Below, in pieces: positions 26,837 through 33,617 of a DNA stretch of 64,000 nucleotides (the stretch's first letter is position 1; each line of letters opens with the position of its first letter). The notes below the pieces were generated by a model. The model searched no databases, was not told where the DNA came from, and was given only the letters and a program-made list of their open reading frames with translations. Both the position numbers and the translations under genes were made by a program. The stretch is from Acidobacteriota bacterium. Its GTDB lineage: Bacteria; Acidobacteriota; Thermoanaerobaculia; Multivoradales; Multivoraceae. The stretch covers positions 1-64,000 of the forward strand of contig JAJCXN010000055.1 of NCBI GenBank assembly GCA_029263415.1, read 5' to 3'.

Positions 26837-27751
26837 TCAACCTTTGACCCGGGTCGCGGAGATGGACCAATAGGGATGAAACGTTTTTCGGTCTTGGTGT
26901 CCACTCGGCTTGTGGAACGCGTAGGTCGAGTCATGCTCAAGCAAGTACAGCTTAAAGGCGTCGACTCGAAAGCCCATCACTCCTAGCCAAGCTTCGATGG
27001 CTGCGGGTGGCAACGACCACCAGGTTTCTTTGGGCGCTTGGGTGGTGTGGTCGGGACGAAAGAATAGGGCTGCGGGGTCCGCTAGTTGAGCTCGTGAGAG
27101 CTGACCAATTCGCTGCAGCAGTGCGTCGCTTTGCCCTGTGCGATTGGCTCCGTGCAATAGGTCAATGGTTTCTTGGTCAAGGCACTCACCGGGCAGAGGT
27201 TCGGCAATGACGATCTGCTTCTTGGTTCTCGCAGTGACTTGCTCTAGCGCTTCGAGCGGGTGTCGCAAGTGCAACAGCACGGCGCAGATCGTTGAACAGT
27301 CGAAGTCGCCTACGGCTTCTGGAATGTTGTAGACACTACCCAAGAGCAGCTTTGCATCCAGACTGAGAGCGTTGTGTGTGTGCCAGAAGCTGTTGCGGAG
27401 CTGCATTTGGAGAGTCGAGCGCGCAATCTTGAATTCCGTTGAGTCCCAATCCCGGTAGGGGATGACGTCCCAATCCGCACCCTGTGCTAGTTCGAGCGCG
27501 GTCACTTCTCCTCCGGCCCGTTCCAGGCGAGCGGTGAGAAAACCGCTGGCGGGCCCGATCTCTAAGACGGTTTGGTTTTCGAAGTTGGCTCCTGCCCAGT
27601 AGTTGTGCAAGTGCGGGCCGAGATCAAATTGGCCCTTGATGATCCCGGCGTCGCCGAGATCAATTGAGTGGTAGAAGAACGACTGGTCTCGAGTTGGTGG
27701 CTCAACGGGAGGGGCTTCAAGAGCAGGGGCCGGAATGTTGGGATGCATCAT
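26837..27751 (-). CDS. Class I SAM-dependent methyltransferase
   Basis: The 304-residue protein has the Rossmann motif I TVLEIGPASGFLTARLERAG, the acidic end of strand 2 (VTALELAQG), and FDCSTICAVLLHLRHPLEAL as motifs for strand 4 and the following helix. The layout 'HL(R)HP...AL' resembles methyltransferases of the CmoB/DUF1698 style, which act on tRNA or small metabolites, but the acceptor is not identified. The frame is open to 27916, yet ATG 27751 is preferred because the upstream part is Pro/Ser-rich and lacks conservation-like features. It heads a minus-strand series with two DUF6644 genes and is divergent from a MarR gene, its likely regulator. Confidence 0.82.
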   Translation of the reverse strand: MMHPNIPAPALEAPPVEPPTRDQSFFYHSIDLGDAGIIKGQFDLGPHLHNYWAGANFENQTVLEIGPASGFLTARLERAGGEVTALELAQGADWDVIPYRDWDSTEFKIARSTLQMQLRNSFWHTHNALSLDAKLLLGSVYNIPEAVGDFDCSTICAVLLHLRHPLEALEQVTARTKKQIVIAEPLPGECLDQETIDLLHGANRTGQSDALLQRIGQLSRAQLADPAALFFRPDHTTQAPKETWWSLPPAAIEAWLGVMGFRVDAFKLYLLEHDSTYAFHKPSGHQDRKTFHPYWSISATRVKG

Positions 27752-27856
27752 AGGACTGTGGGGCGAAACGGAGTGAAGCGCAGATCGCGGCGCTAGTGAG
27801 GGGCGGCTAGCCGTATTGGTCTCAGGTTCCCTGTGATCAACGGATGGGAGGTTGAC

Positions 27857-27874
27857 AATACAACGCTGTGTATT
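27857..27874. promoter_or_regulatory. Inverted repeat, candidate MarR operator
   Basis: AATACA and TGTATT form a perfect six-base inverted repeat with a six-base centre, 18 bases in all, in the divergent region between the methyltransferase and the MarR gene. The size and AT-rich ends fit a MarR-box. It lies 105 bases in front of the methyltransferase start. A TTGACA overlaps its left end (27852-27857). Function is inferred from position. Confidence 0.4.
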
Positions 27875-27954
27875 TGCTTGGATGGGGGCGTGCTGAGTGC
27901 GAGTTGCGTACACCAAGTAAGACGGAAGTTTTGGGCGACCTCACGAGAATGTGC

Positions 27955-27984
27955 TTGCGGAAAGCGTGAGCAGTCACGTATCAT
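27955..27984 (+). promoter_or_regulatory. Candidate promoter of the MarR gene, possibly leaderless
   Basis: TTGCGG at 27955-27960 and TATCAT at 27979-27984 are separated by 18 bases. Transcription would begin at or next to the ATG at 27991, and no Shine-Dalgarno sequence is seen before this ATG. Both facts fit a leaderless mRNA. The match to consensus is moderate (four of six bases in each box). Confidence 0.35.
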
Positions 27985-27990
27985 TACCGA

Positions 27991-28455
27991 ATGAGTCAAG
28001 AAAAACACGAGACCGACGATAAAACGGTCGTATTCACATTCCTGGAGGTCGCCGCCCGCCTGGTTCGCAGGCTGGATGGCTCCTTGTCGATGACGCGTGG
28101 AATCAGTTTCCGCGAGTACCAGATACTCTTAGAGCTCTCAAAGATGCACAAGGAGTCCGCAATGCGGGTCGAGCTAGCTGCAGCGGTGGGGCTCACCCCT
28201 TCGGCAGTGACTCGTGCGCTGCGGCCGCTCGAAAAGTTGGGCTATGTCTCAACCGAGAAGAGCGAGCGTGACGCTCGTCGCAGCCTCGCTACTCTCACTC
28301 GGGGCGGCCGCAAGCTGCTCAGCGACTGTAATGCGGGAGTGGATTCAGCGCTCGCTGGTCTCAACCTAGACTCCATCGATCGCGATCAACTGCTCGAGTT
28401 TCTTCAAGGACTGATCCCGGCCGGCAGCCCTCGCCGGGGACGGCCCCAAATCTAG
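27991..28455 (+). CDS. MarR-family transcriptional regulator
   Basis: The 154-residue protein has the MarR winged-helix layout: ISFREYQILLELSKMHKESA, then MRVELAAAVGLTPSAVTRAL for the recognition helix, RPLEKLGYVSTEKSERDARRS for the wing with the conserved D-x-R, and ATLTRGGRKLL at the end of the domain. Flanking helices form the dimer interface. It is divergent from the methyltransferase-DUF6644 series, with a palindrome between them, so it probably represses that series, itself, or both. The ligand is unknown. Confidence 0.93.
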   Translation: MSQEKHETDDKTVVFTFLEVAARLVRRLDGSLSMTRGISFREYQILLELSKMHKESAMRVELAAAVGLTPSAVTRALRPLEKLGYVSTEKSERDARRSLATLTRGGRKLLSDCNAGVDSALAGLNLDSIDRDQLLEFLQGLIPAGSPRRGRPQI

Positions 28456-28879
28456 ATTGAGCAACGAGCCGTGGGCAGCGGGCCTCTGGTTTCGGGCGGA
28501 AGGGCCCGGCAAGCTCCTGGAATACTCATCCGGCCTTTGGCTCTTCACTCCTTTGAATTGCGATTCGAGAATCTGGTTCACCCGATTGGAGCGAACCAGG
28601 CCCGAGTGACTGCTAGCTGGCTCGTGGGCGAAGAACTATCGAGTGGGGATCTGTCTTTGTTTTCAAGGGTTTGCAACGCACCTCCGATTCGAATTTGGGG
28701 AAAGTGCTGCGACTGGCATCGAGGTTGCTAATGACAGTGGAGAACGCGACGCATCAACGCCTCAGGGCTCAGATTGCGTCGATGCAAAAACGAATTCATG
28801 ATTTGAGTTCGTCGCTGTGGAAGGAGGTTCTCCGCTGTTTCGAGAATCGTCTCGTTTTGGTGGAATCTGCAGTGACGGT
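28456..28879 (+). other. 424-base stretch between the MarR gene and a strong terminator
   Basis: No convincing gene covers this stretch. A GC-rich potential hairpin is present near 28483-28520. The stretch ends at a strong rho-independent terminator at 28880-28906 on the plus strand. It can be an unusually long 3' untranslated region of the MarR mRNA, or it can hold a separate small RNA or the short open frame listed below. Confidence 0.4.
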
Positions 28880-28919
28880 GGCCGGGGTGAGAGCCCCGGC
28901 CTTTTTGCGTGTGCAGTGA
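28731..28919 (+). CDS. Doubtful 62-residue open frame ending past a terminator
   Basis: An ATG at 28731 opens 62 codons of helical, charged character (HQRLRAQIASMQKRIHDLSS). No clear ribosome binding site precedes it. The frame runs through the terminator hairpin at 28880-28906 and stops 13 bases after it, so a terminated transcript would lack the stop codon. This argues against it being a gene. It is listed because nothing else explains the transcript that the terminator implies. Confidence 0.15.
   Translation: MTVENATHQRLRAQIASMQKRIHDLSSSLWKEVLRCFENRLVLVESAVTVAGVRAPAFLRVQ
28880..28906 (+). terminator. Strong rho-independent terminator
   Basis: GGCCGGGG at 28880-28887 pairs perfectly with CCCCGGCC at 28894-28901 across a six-base loop (TGAGAG), followed by five T at 28902-28906. 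It works for plus-strand transcription only; no T-run lies on the other side. It is the clearest terminator in the window and lies 424 bases after the MarR stop. Confidence 0.85.
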
Positions 28920-28955
28920 GCCCTGTTCTAGGCCCCCTTCTCTAGGACCCTAGTT

Positions 28956-29774
28956 CTAACGGTCTTGCGTGTCAGCCAAGGGCGGGTCTGGTGCGACATC
29001 CAAGAGTGGGCGAAGCAGCTCACTCCAACGCCGGTAGCCTTCCTCGTTCATGTGCAGCCCGTCGGTTACAAAAATGTCGGGGTCGGGCTGCCCTTTGGTG
29101 GTCAACATCACGCGACTCACATCGAGGAAGTCGACCGCAGGGTCTCCAGCAGCCATGGCTGCTAGCTGCTGGTTGACCGCGAGCATGGTGTCCCACAGCT
29201 TCCAGCGTGCCAGGCTTGGTTTCACCGCCACCAGGATCACCCGAGCGTTGGGCGTTGCTCTCTTCGCATTGGCGAGGAACGTCCGGTAGTCGTTGTTGAT
29301 GCTTTCAACGCTCAACCCACGAGCGACATCGTTATCACCTGAATAGAACACGATGACTCGCGGCTGGTAGCGCGTCACGATGCGCTCGAAGTAGTAGTTG
29401 ACGTCGACCACGGTGGAGCCGCCGAAGCCACGGTTGAGAACCTCTAGGTCCGGGAACCACTTTTCCACATCCCAGCCGCGGGCGCTGGAGCTGCCAGTGA
29501 AGACGATGCCACCTCCAGCAGGTGGTGACTCGCGGTCTGAGGCCTCGAAACTCTGGATTGCTCGTTCCCAGCTTTCGGGTCCTCGCGGGCTCCGCGTTCC
29601 GGGTTCTTGAGCGCTGGCGGAGGTGGCCACGAGGAGGCCTACGGCCCAAACGAGCACAGTCAACGGATGAGGCCGGTCACTGGCTGGGTAGATGGGCGGA
29701 CAAATGGGCCTGCTAGTCGGCCCACCAATCGGCTGAAGAATTGGTCGGTCCATCGGAACGGAGTTGGTCAGCAT
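28956..29774 (-). CDS. Secreted SGNH/GDSL-type hydrolase
   Basis: The 272-residue protein opens with a Pro-rich leader and a hydrophobic signal (LTVLVWAVGLLVATSASAQ, about residues 38-56). The SGNH blocks follow in order: IVFTGSSSARGW with the Ser nucleophile, LNRGFGGSTVVD with the oxyanion Gly, FYSGDNDVARG with the Asn, and VTDGLHMNEEGYRRW with the catalytic Asp-x-x-His pair. It is a complete esterase or acetylhydrolase of the GDSL type, with the target unknown (carbohydrate esters or lipids are typical). ATG 29774 has AGGAACC close in front. The GT39-like gene ends 258 bases upstream on the same strand, so it is likely a separate transcript. Confidence 0.9.
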   Translation of the reverse strand: MLTNSVPMDRPILQPIGGPTSRPICPPIYPASDRPHPLTVLVWAVGLLVATSASAQEPGTRSPRGPESWERAIQSFEASDRESPPAGGGIVFTGSSSARGWDVEKWFPDLEVLNRGFGGSTVVDVNYYFERIVTRYQPRVIVFYSGDNDVARGLSVESINNDYRTFLANAKRATPNARVILVAVKPSLARWKLWDTMLAVNQQLAAMAAGDPAVDFLDVSRVMLTTKGQPDPDIFVTDGLHMNEEGYRRWSELLRPLLDVAPDPPLADTQDR

Positions 29775-29952
29775 GGAGGGTTCCTGGTTGAGAGGAGTAG
29801 AACAGCGGACAGCTTAGCGCGCTCGGTCGACAGCTAGTGGCAGGGAGAGCGCAGCCCGCCCGCAGACAAGCACGACGCCCCAGGTGAGAAGCTGTCTAGC
29901 ATTGTCCTAGACACGAAGCCCGCTGGTCGGTGGCGCGAGGAGATCTCGGTGA

Positions 29953-29971
29953 CGCTTGGCGCCGCCAAGCG
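29953..29971. repeat. Perfect 19-base palindrome (CGCTTGGCG arms)
   Basis: Two nine-base arms (CGCTTGGCG and its complement) flank one base, in the gap between the glycosyltransferase stop and the SGNH hydrolase start. A second inverted repeat (TGTCTAG...CTAGACA, 29893-29913) lies 40 bases away. There is no T-run, so a factor-independent terminator is not shown. They may terminate or stabilise the upstream mRNA. Nothing else is seen in 29775-30032. Confidence 0.45.
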
Positions 29972-30032
29972 GTGATGGATCATGCTCTGAGGTGAACTTG
30001 GGACTCGTGCGTTACGAACTGATCGGTGACCG

Positions 30033-31796
30033 CTAGCTCGCTGCGGGCCATTTGTAGATCAACAAGACCGGTGCGCCGCCGAGCTTCCATTCGGCCACGG
30101 GTTCGAGCCGCCGCAGGCAGTGGGCCATCAACTCGTTGGTCCAGTCGCGGCGCGGCACCATCATCACGTAAATGTCGGACTCTTTGCCGACTTCGTTGAG
30201 GACGTCTTGCCATTGCGGTCGCAACTGCGGTGAGAACGGTGTGGTCAGCGCGAGCACACCGAGATCGGACCGTAGGCGCTCTGGTGCGACCATCTGGACT
30301 GCGTGTTCGATCACCGGGACCGCAATGGCGGAGTTGGGCGGCGCGTTTTGATTGAGCCACTCGAGCCCTTGTCGGTAGCTCAAGCCCCAATAGTCGCCGG
30401 CCTGCGGTCGTTGCGAACGCCATGCGCCGTAAGGCCCGCCAGCGAAGGTGTTCCAGTAGGCGATCTGGAACGGGTGACTGGCCGCGGTTGCGATCACTCC
30501 GGGAAGCAAGAGCAACGTGCACAAGACTGCGGGCGCCGCCTGGATGAGGCGTGCCTGAGACTTACGCTGGTCCTCAAGATACGCGACCACCTGTTGGATC
30601 GGTAACGCCAATCCCATCGCCGCGACGATTGCGATCGGCGGAAAGATCTCGAGAAAATGACGGACGCCGTCGTAATTGATCGACCCCGGAAGAAGATAAC
30701 GAACCGGCACGTTGAGCAGCCAGAGCAGCAGCAGCCAACCGGTGCGGTCGCGATCAAACAGCATTTTGGTCAAAGGCCAAAGGCCGATCAAGAAGAATGC
30801 GATCACCAAAGGCGGAGTGCTCGCGAGCAGGGCGTCAAAGGCCGGAGCGAGGCTTTCGGCGCGCGTCGATTCTGACCGCTCGGTCAGGAATCGGATGTGC
30901 TGCAAGTATCGAGCGATTGGATCTGCCCACAGGTGAGGCCAGGCAAGAAAGGCAGCAGCGCAACCGGTGAAGCCCGCGACCAGAGTAGTGAAGGCGAGGT
31001 TCCAGCGTCGGTGCTTCCACGCCTCCGGGCATCGTGCTATCAGCATGACTCCGAGCGGGATCAAAGGGAGGAAGAGCGCGTTCGGTCGCGTCGCGAGTGC
31101 CAATCCCCAGACGGCGCCGGCGGCGATCATCCACTTGCTCGAGCCTCGTTCATAGCCGGCGAGAAAGACCAATAGCGCGGTACTGAACAACACCATCAAG
31201 GGGAAGTCTTTGATGTTGGCCAGTTGGTGGGCGAACACCCTGGGCATGGTGAACAGCAAAGCGACTGCAGCAACAGCGACTAGCAACCCGAACCGGGCTT
31301 CCAAGAAACGCCAGAGCACGAAGGCAAGCAGTGCAGCGAATAGGGCATTGACCGCGTGAAAGCCGTCAAATGGATCGAGCAGGCCAAGCACGTTCGAGGT
31401 CACAAACGAAACCGCAGCAGCGGCGGTGGCGGCAGCCGGAGGGTGCTCCCACGGTCGGTTGCGGAACGCGGAGCCGCTGAGATCAGGCTTGGTGCCTGAG
31501 GGGTAAGGATCGGTGGCGAAGTCCAGGTACCTCGCGTCGAAACTGGTCAGGAACGAGAGGTTGCGTTGACCGAAGAAGAAGTCACCTAGGGCCTCATCCC
31601 AAGTGACGTTGACGTCGCCGATCCCGACCAAGGTGATCGCTGCAAGCAGGAGCGCTACCAGCAGGGGCCAGGTCGCACGTGTGCTCAAGCGAGCGCTCAG
31701 TGGGCGAGTAGCGTCCAGGCGGGCAGCCTCCGGGGGAGCAGCCTCCGGGTGAGCAGCTTCTGGGTGAGCACGGTCGGGGCGAGGCGTCGGGGTCAC
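30033..31796 (-). CDS. GT39/PMT-like membrane glycosyltransferase
   Basis: The 587-residue protein starts at GTG 31796, overlapping the stop of the upstream serine hydrolase by four bases (GTGA). An earlier in-frame extension to 31988 lies inside that gene and was not used. A Pro-Glu-Ala-rich repeat (residues about 10-30) precedes a first helix and the acidic motif DVNVTWDEALGDFFFG, typical of the first periplasmic loop in ArnT/PMT-type lipid-linked glycosyltransferases. About ten further helices follow, with QLANIKDFPLMVLFSTALLV in the middle, and a soluble C-terminal domain of about 120 residues ends the protein. It likely moves a sugar from a polyprenyl carrier to an envelope acceptor. Translational coupling suggests a joint function with the hydrolase. 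Confidence 0.85.
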   Translation of the reverse strand: MTPTPRPDRAHPEAAHPEAAPPEAARLDATRPLSARLSTRATWPLLVALLLAAITLVGIGDVNVTWDEALGDFFFGQRNLSFLTSFDARYLDFATDPYPSGTKPDLSGSAFRNRPWEHPPAAATAAAAVSFVTSNVLGLLDPFDGFHAVNALFAALLAFVLWRFLEARFGLLVAVAAVALLFTMPRVFAHQLANIKDFPLMVLFSTALLVFLAGYERGSSKWMIAAGAVWGLALATRPNALFLPLIPLGVMLIARCPEAWKHRRWNLAFTTLVAGFTGCAAAFLAWPHLWADPIARYLQHIRFLTERSESTRAESLAPAFDALLASTPPLVIAFFLIGLWPLTKMLFDRDRTGWLLLLWLLNVPVRYLLPGSINYDGVRHFLEIFPPIAIVAAMGLALPIQQVVAYLEDQRKSQARLIQAAPAVLCTLLLLPGVIATAASHPFQIAYWNTFAGGPYGAWRSQRPQAGDYWGLSYRQGLEWLNQNAPPNSAIAVPVIEHAVQMVAPERLRSDLGVLALTTPFSPQLRPQWQDVLNEVGKESDIYVMMVPRRDWTNELMAHCLRRLEPVAEWKLGGAPVLLIYKWPAAS

Positions 31797-33268
31797 GGCT
31801 TGGTGACCGCACGCAGCACTTCTCGGGTCAGGTCCCAATTGTTGAAACCCTGGCGCCCATAGTCGAGTCCGCGACGGACGATGACCACATCGTGGCTGGG
31901 TACCACAATCACGTATTGGCCACGGTTGCCGGCGGTGGAATAGGCGTCCTTGGGAACATCGTCGCGTCCGTCGGGCACCAGCCACCACTGACCGCCGTAG
32001 TGGTTGCCGCGATCCTCAGTCGCAGGCGCGGGCGTTCTCGAAAACTCGATCCAGTCTTCGGAGATCAACCGTTCGTCGTTCCATACGCCGCCCTGCGCAT
32101 AGAGCAGGCCGAAGCGCGCCAGGTCGCGAGCGTTGGTGTAGACCTGGCTCGAGAGGATGAAGTCGCCGAAGCGGTCGACGCTCAACAAGGTGCTGCGCAT
32201 GCCCAGCACGTCAAGCAGCGTCTTGCGCGGGAACTCTAGGTAGGTTTGGGGATCGCCCAACGCGTGTTTCATGGCGTTGACCGCGAGCAGGGTGTCGTAG
32301 TTCTCGTAGTCCCAATGGGTGCCCGGTTCGCGTATTGCGGCGCGGCTGCGGGCTCCGTTCACCGAGCTTGCGCCGGCCCAGTAGGCGAGTCCAGAGCCGG
32401 TGGCGTACTCCATGCCCCGGCTGTCGACAGTCTCGAGGCCACTCGACATGTTGAGCACGTGGCGCAGCGTGATCTCGTGACGTGGGTCGGTCTCGGTGTT
32501 GCGGGCCTCAGGAAGCCACTCGAGTCCAAGCGGTTCATCCAGTGCGAGCTTGCCTTGATCGACCAGGATTCCGAACAGAGTCGCGGCGATGCTCTTAGCG
32601 GTGGACCAAGTGCGTGTGCGCGTGGTCATGTCGACGCCTGGTGCGTAGCGCTCGTGGATGATCTGGCCCTGGTGCAGGACGACCAGACTCAGTGTCACTT
32701 GCTCTTTGGATTCGCGGTCGAACGCCCAGTCGGAGGCCGCCTGCAGCGCAGCACCATCGACGTTCTTTGGCAGTGGCTCCTCTGCCACCAGATCTCCATT
32801 AGGCCATGGGATTTGCGCTGCGTCGCCAGCTAGGGGTGCGGTGGTGAGTTCGGGCAGACCGTCGAGGTCTTCGAACGTCTGATCCGGGGCCATGATCACG
32901 CAACCCAAGCCGTCGCGGAAAACCGCTCGCATCACCGGTGTGCCACCTGGTGCTCCAACCGCAACCGCTTGTCGGTCACGATCGACCTTGTAGTCGCCGC
33001 CGCGCGCGGTGCCAATGGGTTGGCTCAAGTAGGCGAGTTCTTGGTCGAAGACCTGTTCGATGGTGCGGTGGGAAGTGAACAGCCCGTTGCACATCAGGAT
33101 CGCCTGCACGCCAGCTTGGATCATGGCGCGTTGGCTTTGAAAGTAGTCGTAGCTTTCTTCTTGCTGGGCTCGAGCTGGTGAAAGGCTGGTGAGCAAGAAG
33201 ACGGTGACGGCGAGTGCTGCTGGGAGCGGCGACGGTTGGCTAGCGAGATTTCTCATGGCGGCCATCAT
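31793..33268 (-). CDS. Secreted serine hydrolase (beta-lactamase fold)
   Basis: The 491-residue protein has a signal peptide (LPAALAVTVFLLTSLSPARA) and then a 130-residue N-terminal region (GVQAILMCNGLFTSHRTIEQ). The penicillin-binding/beta-lactamase domain follows: RTWSTAKSIAATLF carries the SxxK nucleophile, HWDYENYDTLLA the Y-x-N motif, and STAGNRGQYVIVVPSHD the closing strand. All key motifs are present. ATG 33268 is used; ATGs at 33265 and 33256 are alternatives. It is translationally coupled to the GT39-like gene. A decayed copy of its 5' part lies at 46.9-47.3 kb, on the far side of the CRISPR-Cas locus. Confidence 0.9.
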   Translation of the reverse strand: MMAAMRNLASQPSPLPAALAVTVFLLTSLSPARAQQEESYDYFQSQRAMIQAGVQAILMCNGLFTSHRTIEQVFDQELAYLSQPIGTARGGDYKVDRDRQAVAVGAPGGTPVMRAVFRDGLGCVIMAPDQTFEDLDGLPELTTAPLAGDAAQIPWPNGDLVAEEPLPKNVDGAALQAASDWAFDRESKEQVTLSLVVLHQGQIIHERYAPGVDMTTRTRTWSTAKSIAATLFGILVDQGKLALDEPLGLEWLPEARNTETDPRHEITLRHVLNMSSGLETVDSRGMEYATGSGLAYWAGASSVNGARSRAAIREPGTHWDYENYDTLLAVNAMKHALGDPQTYLEFPRKTLLDVLGMRSTLLSVDRFGDFILSSQVYTNARDLARFGLLYAQGGVWNDERLISEDWIEFSRTPAPATEDRGNHYGGQWWLVPDGRDDVPKDAYSTAGNRGQYVIVVPSHDVVIVRRGLDYGRQGFNNWDLTREVLRAVTKP

Positions 33269-33589
33269 GATCGATCTCGGCCTTAAAGGCCAAACGGTCG
33301 ATCAGTCAAACGACGGGTTGCACCCTGACGCTTGCCGCGTTGCGAGGCTGGCACAACTTCGGATGTCGCTGGTCACATGGGCCTTTGCGATGAGTGCACC
33401 GAGACCGCGACTCCCACGATAGGCGTTGTTTGAGCCGGGTTAACCAGCGACTGCTGTGCTTTGTCTTGGGGGAGCGAAAGTGGGACTTACTTGAAGTCTC
33501 ACTTGTGGCGAGACACTCTCAATTCGTGGTGAGTCGGCCATTCTCGGTCGATGTTGACTGTCGCTTCGCGAAGGGGAAAGTTCGATCGA
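33269..33589. other. 321-base gap between serine hydrolase and CRISPR array
   Basis: No gene is evident. A 13-base palindrome GGCCTT-A-AAGGCC lies at 33279-33291, 11 bases upstream of the hydrolase start, and may be part of its control region. The gap must hold the hydrolase promoter (minus strand) and the distal flank of the array. I could not define promoter boxes with confidence. Confidence 0.5.
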
Positions 33590-33617
33590 GGGTCGATCAC
33601 GCGAGTGCGAGGAAGCC
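33590..33617 (-). repeat. Degenerate terminal CRISPR repeat
   Basis: This distal copy lacks one C in the ATCACC block and has GCGAGTGCGA in place of GCGTGTGCGG, so several stem bases are changed and one base is lost. The next copy at 33650 also carries one change (GGCCGATC). Decay at one end is normal for the leader-distal end of arrays and confirms that the leader lies at the other end, beside cas2 and the exonuclease gene. Confidence 0.9.

Noticed and set aside
28471-28731. An 86-residue open frame after the MarR gene
   Set aside because: No ribosome binding site, odd composition and no recognisable motif.
31797-31988. Longer start for the GT39-like protein
   Set aside because: It would lie inside the serine hydrolase gene; the GTGA overlap at 31793-31796 gives a natural start.
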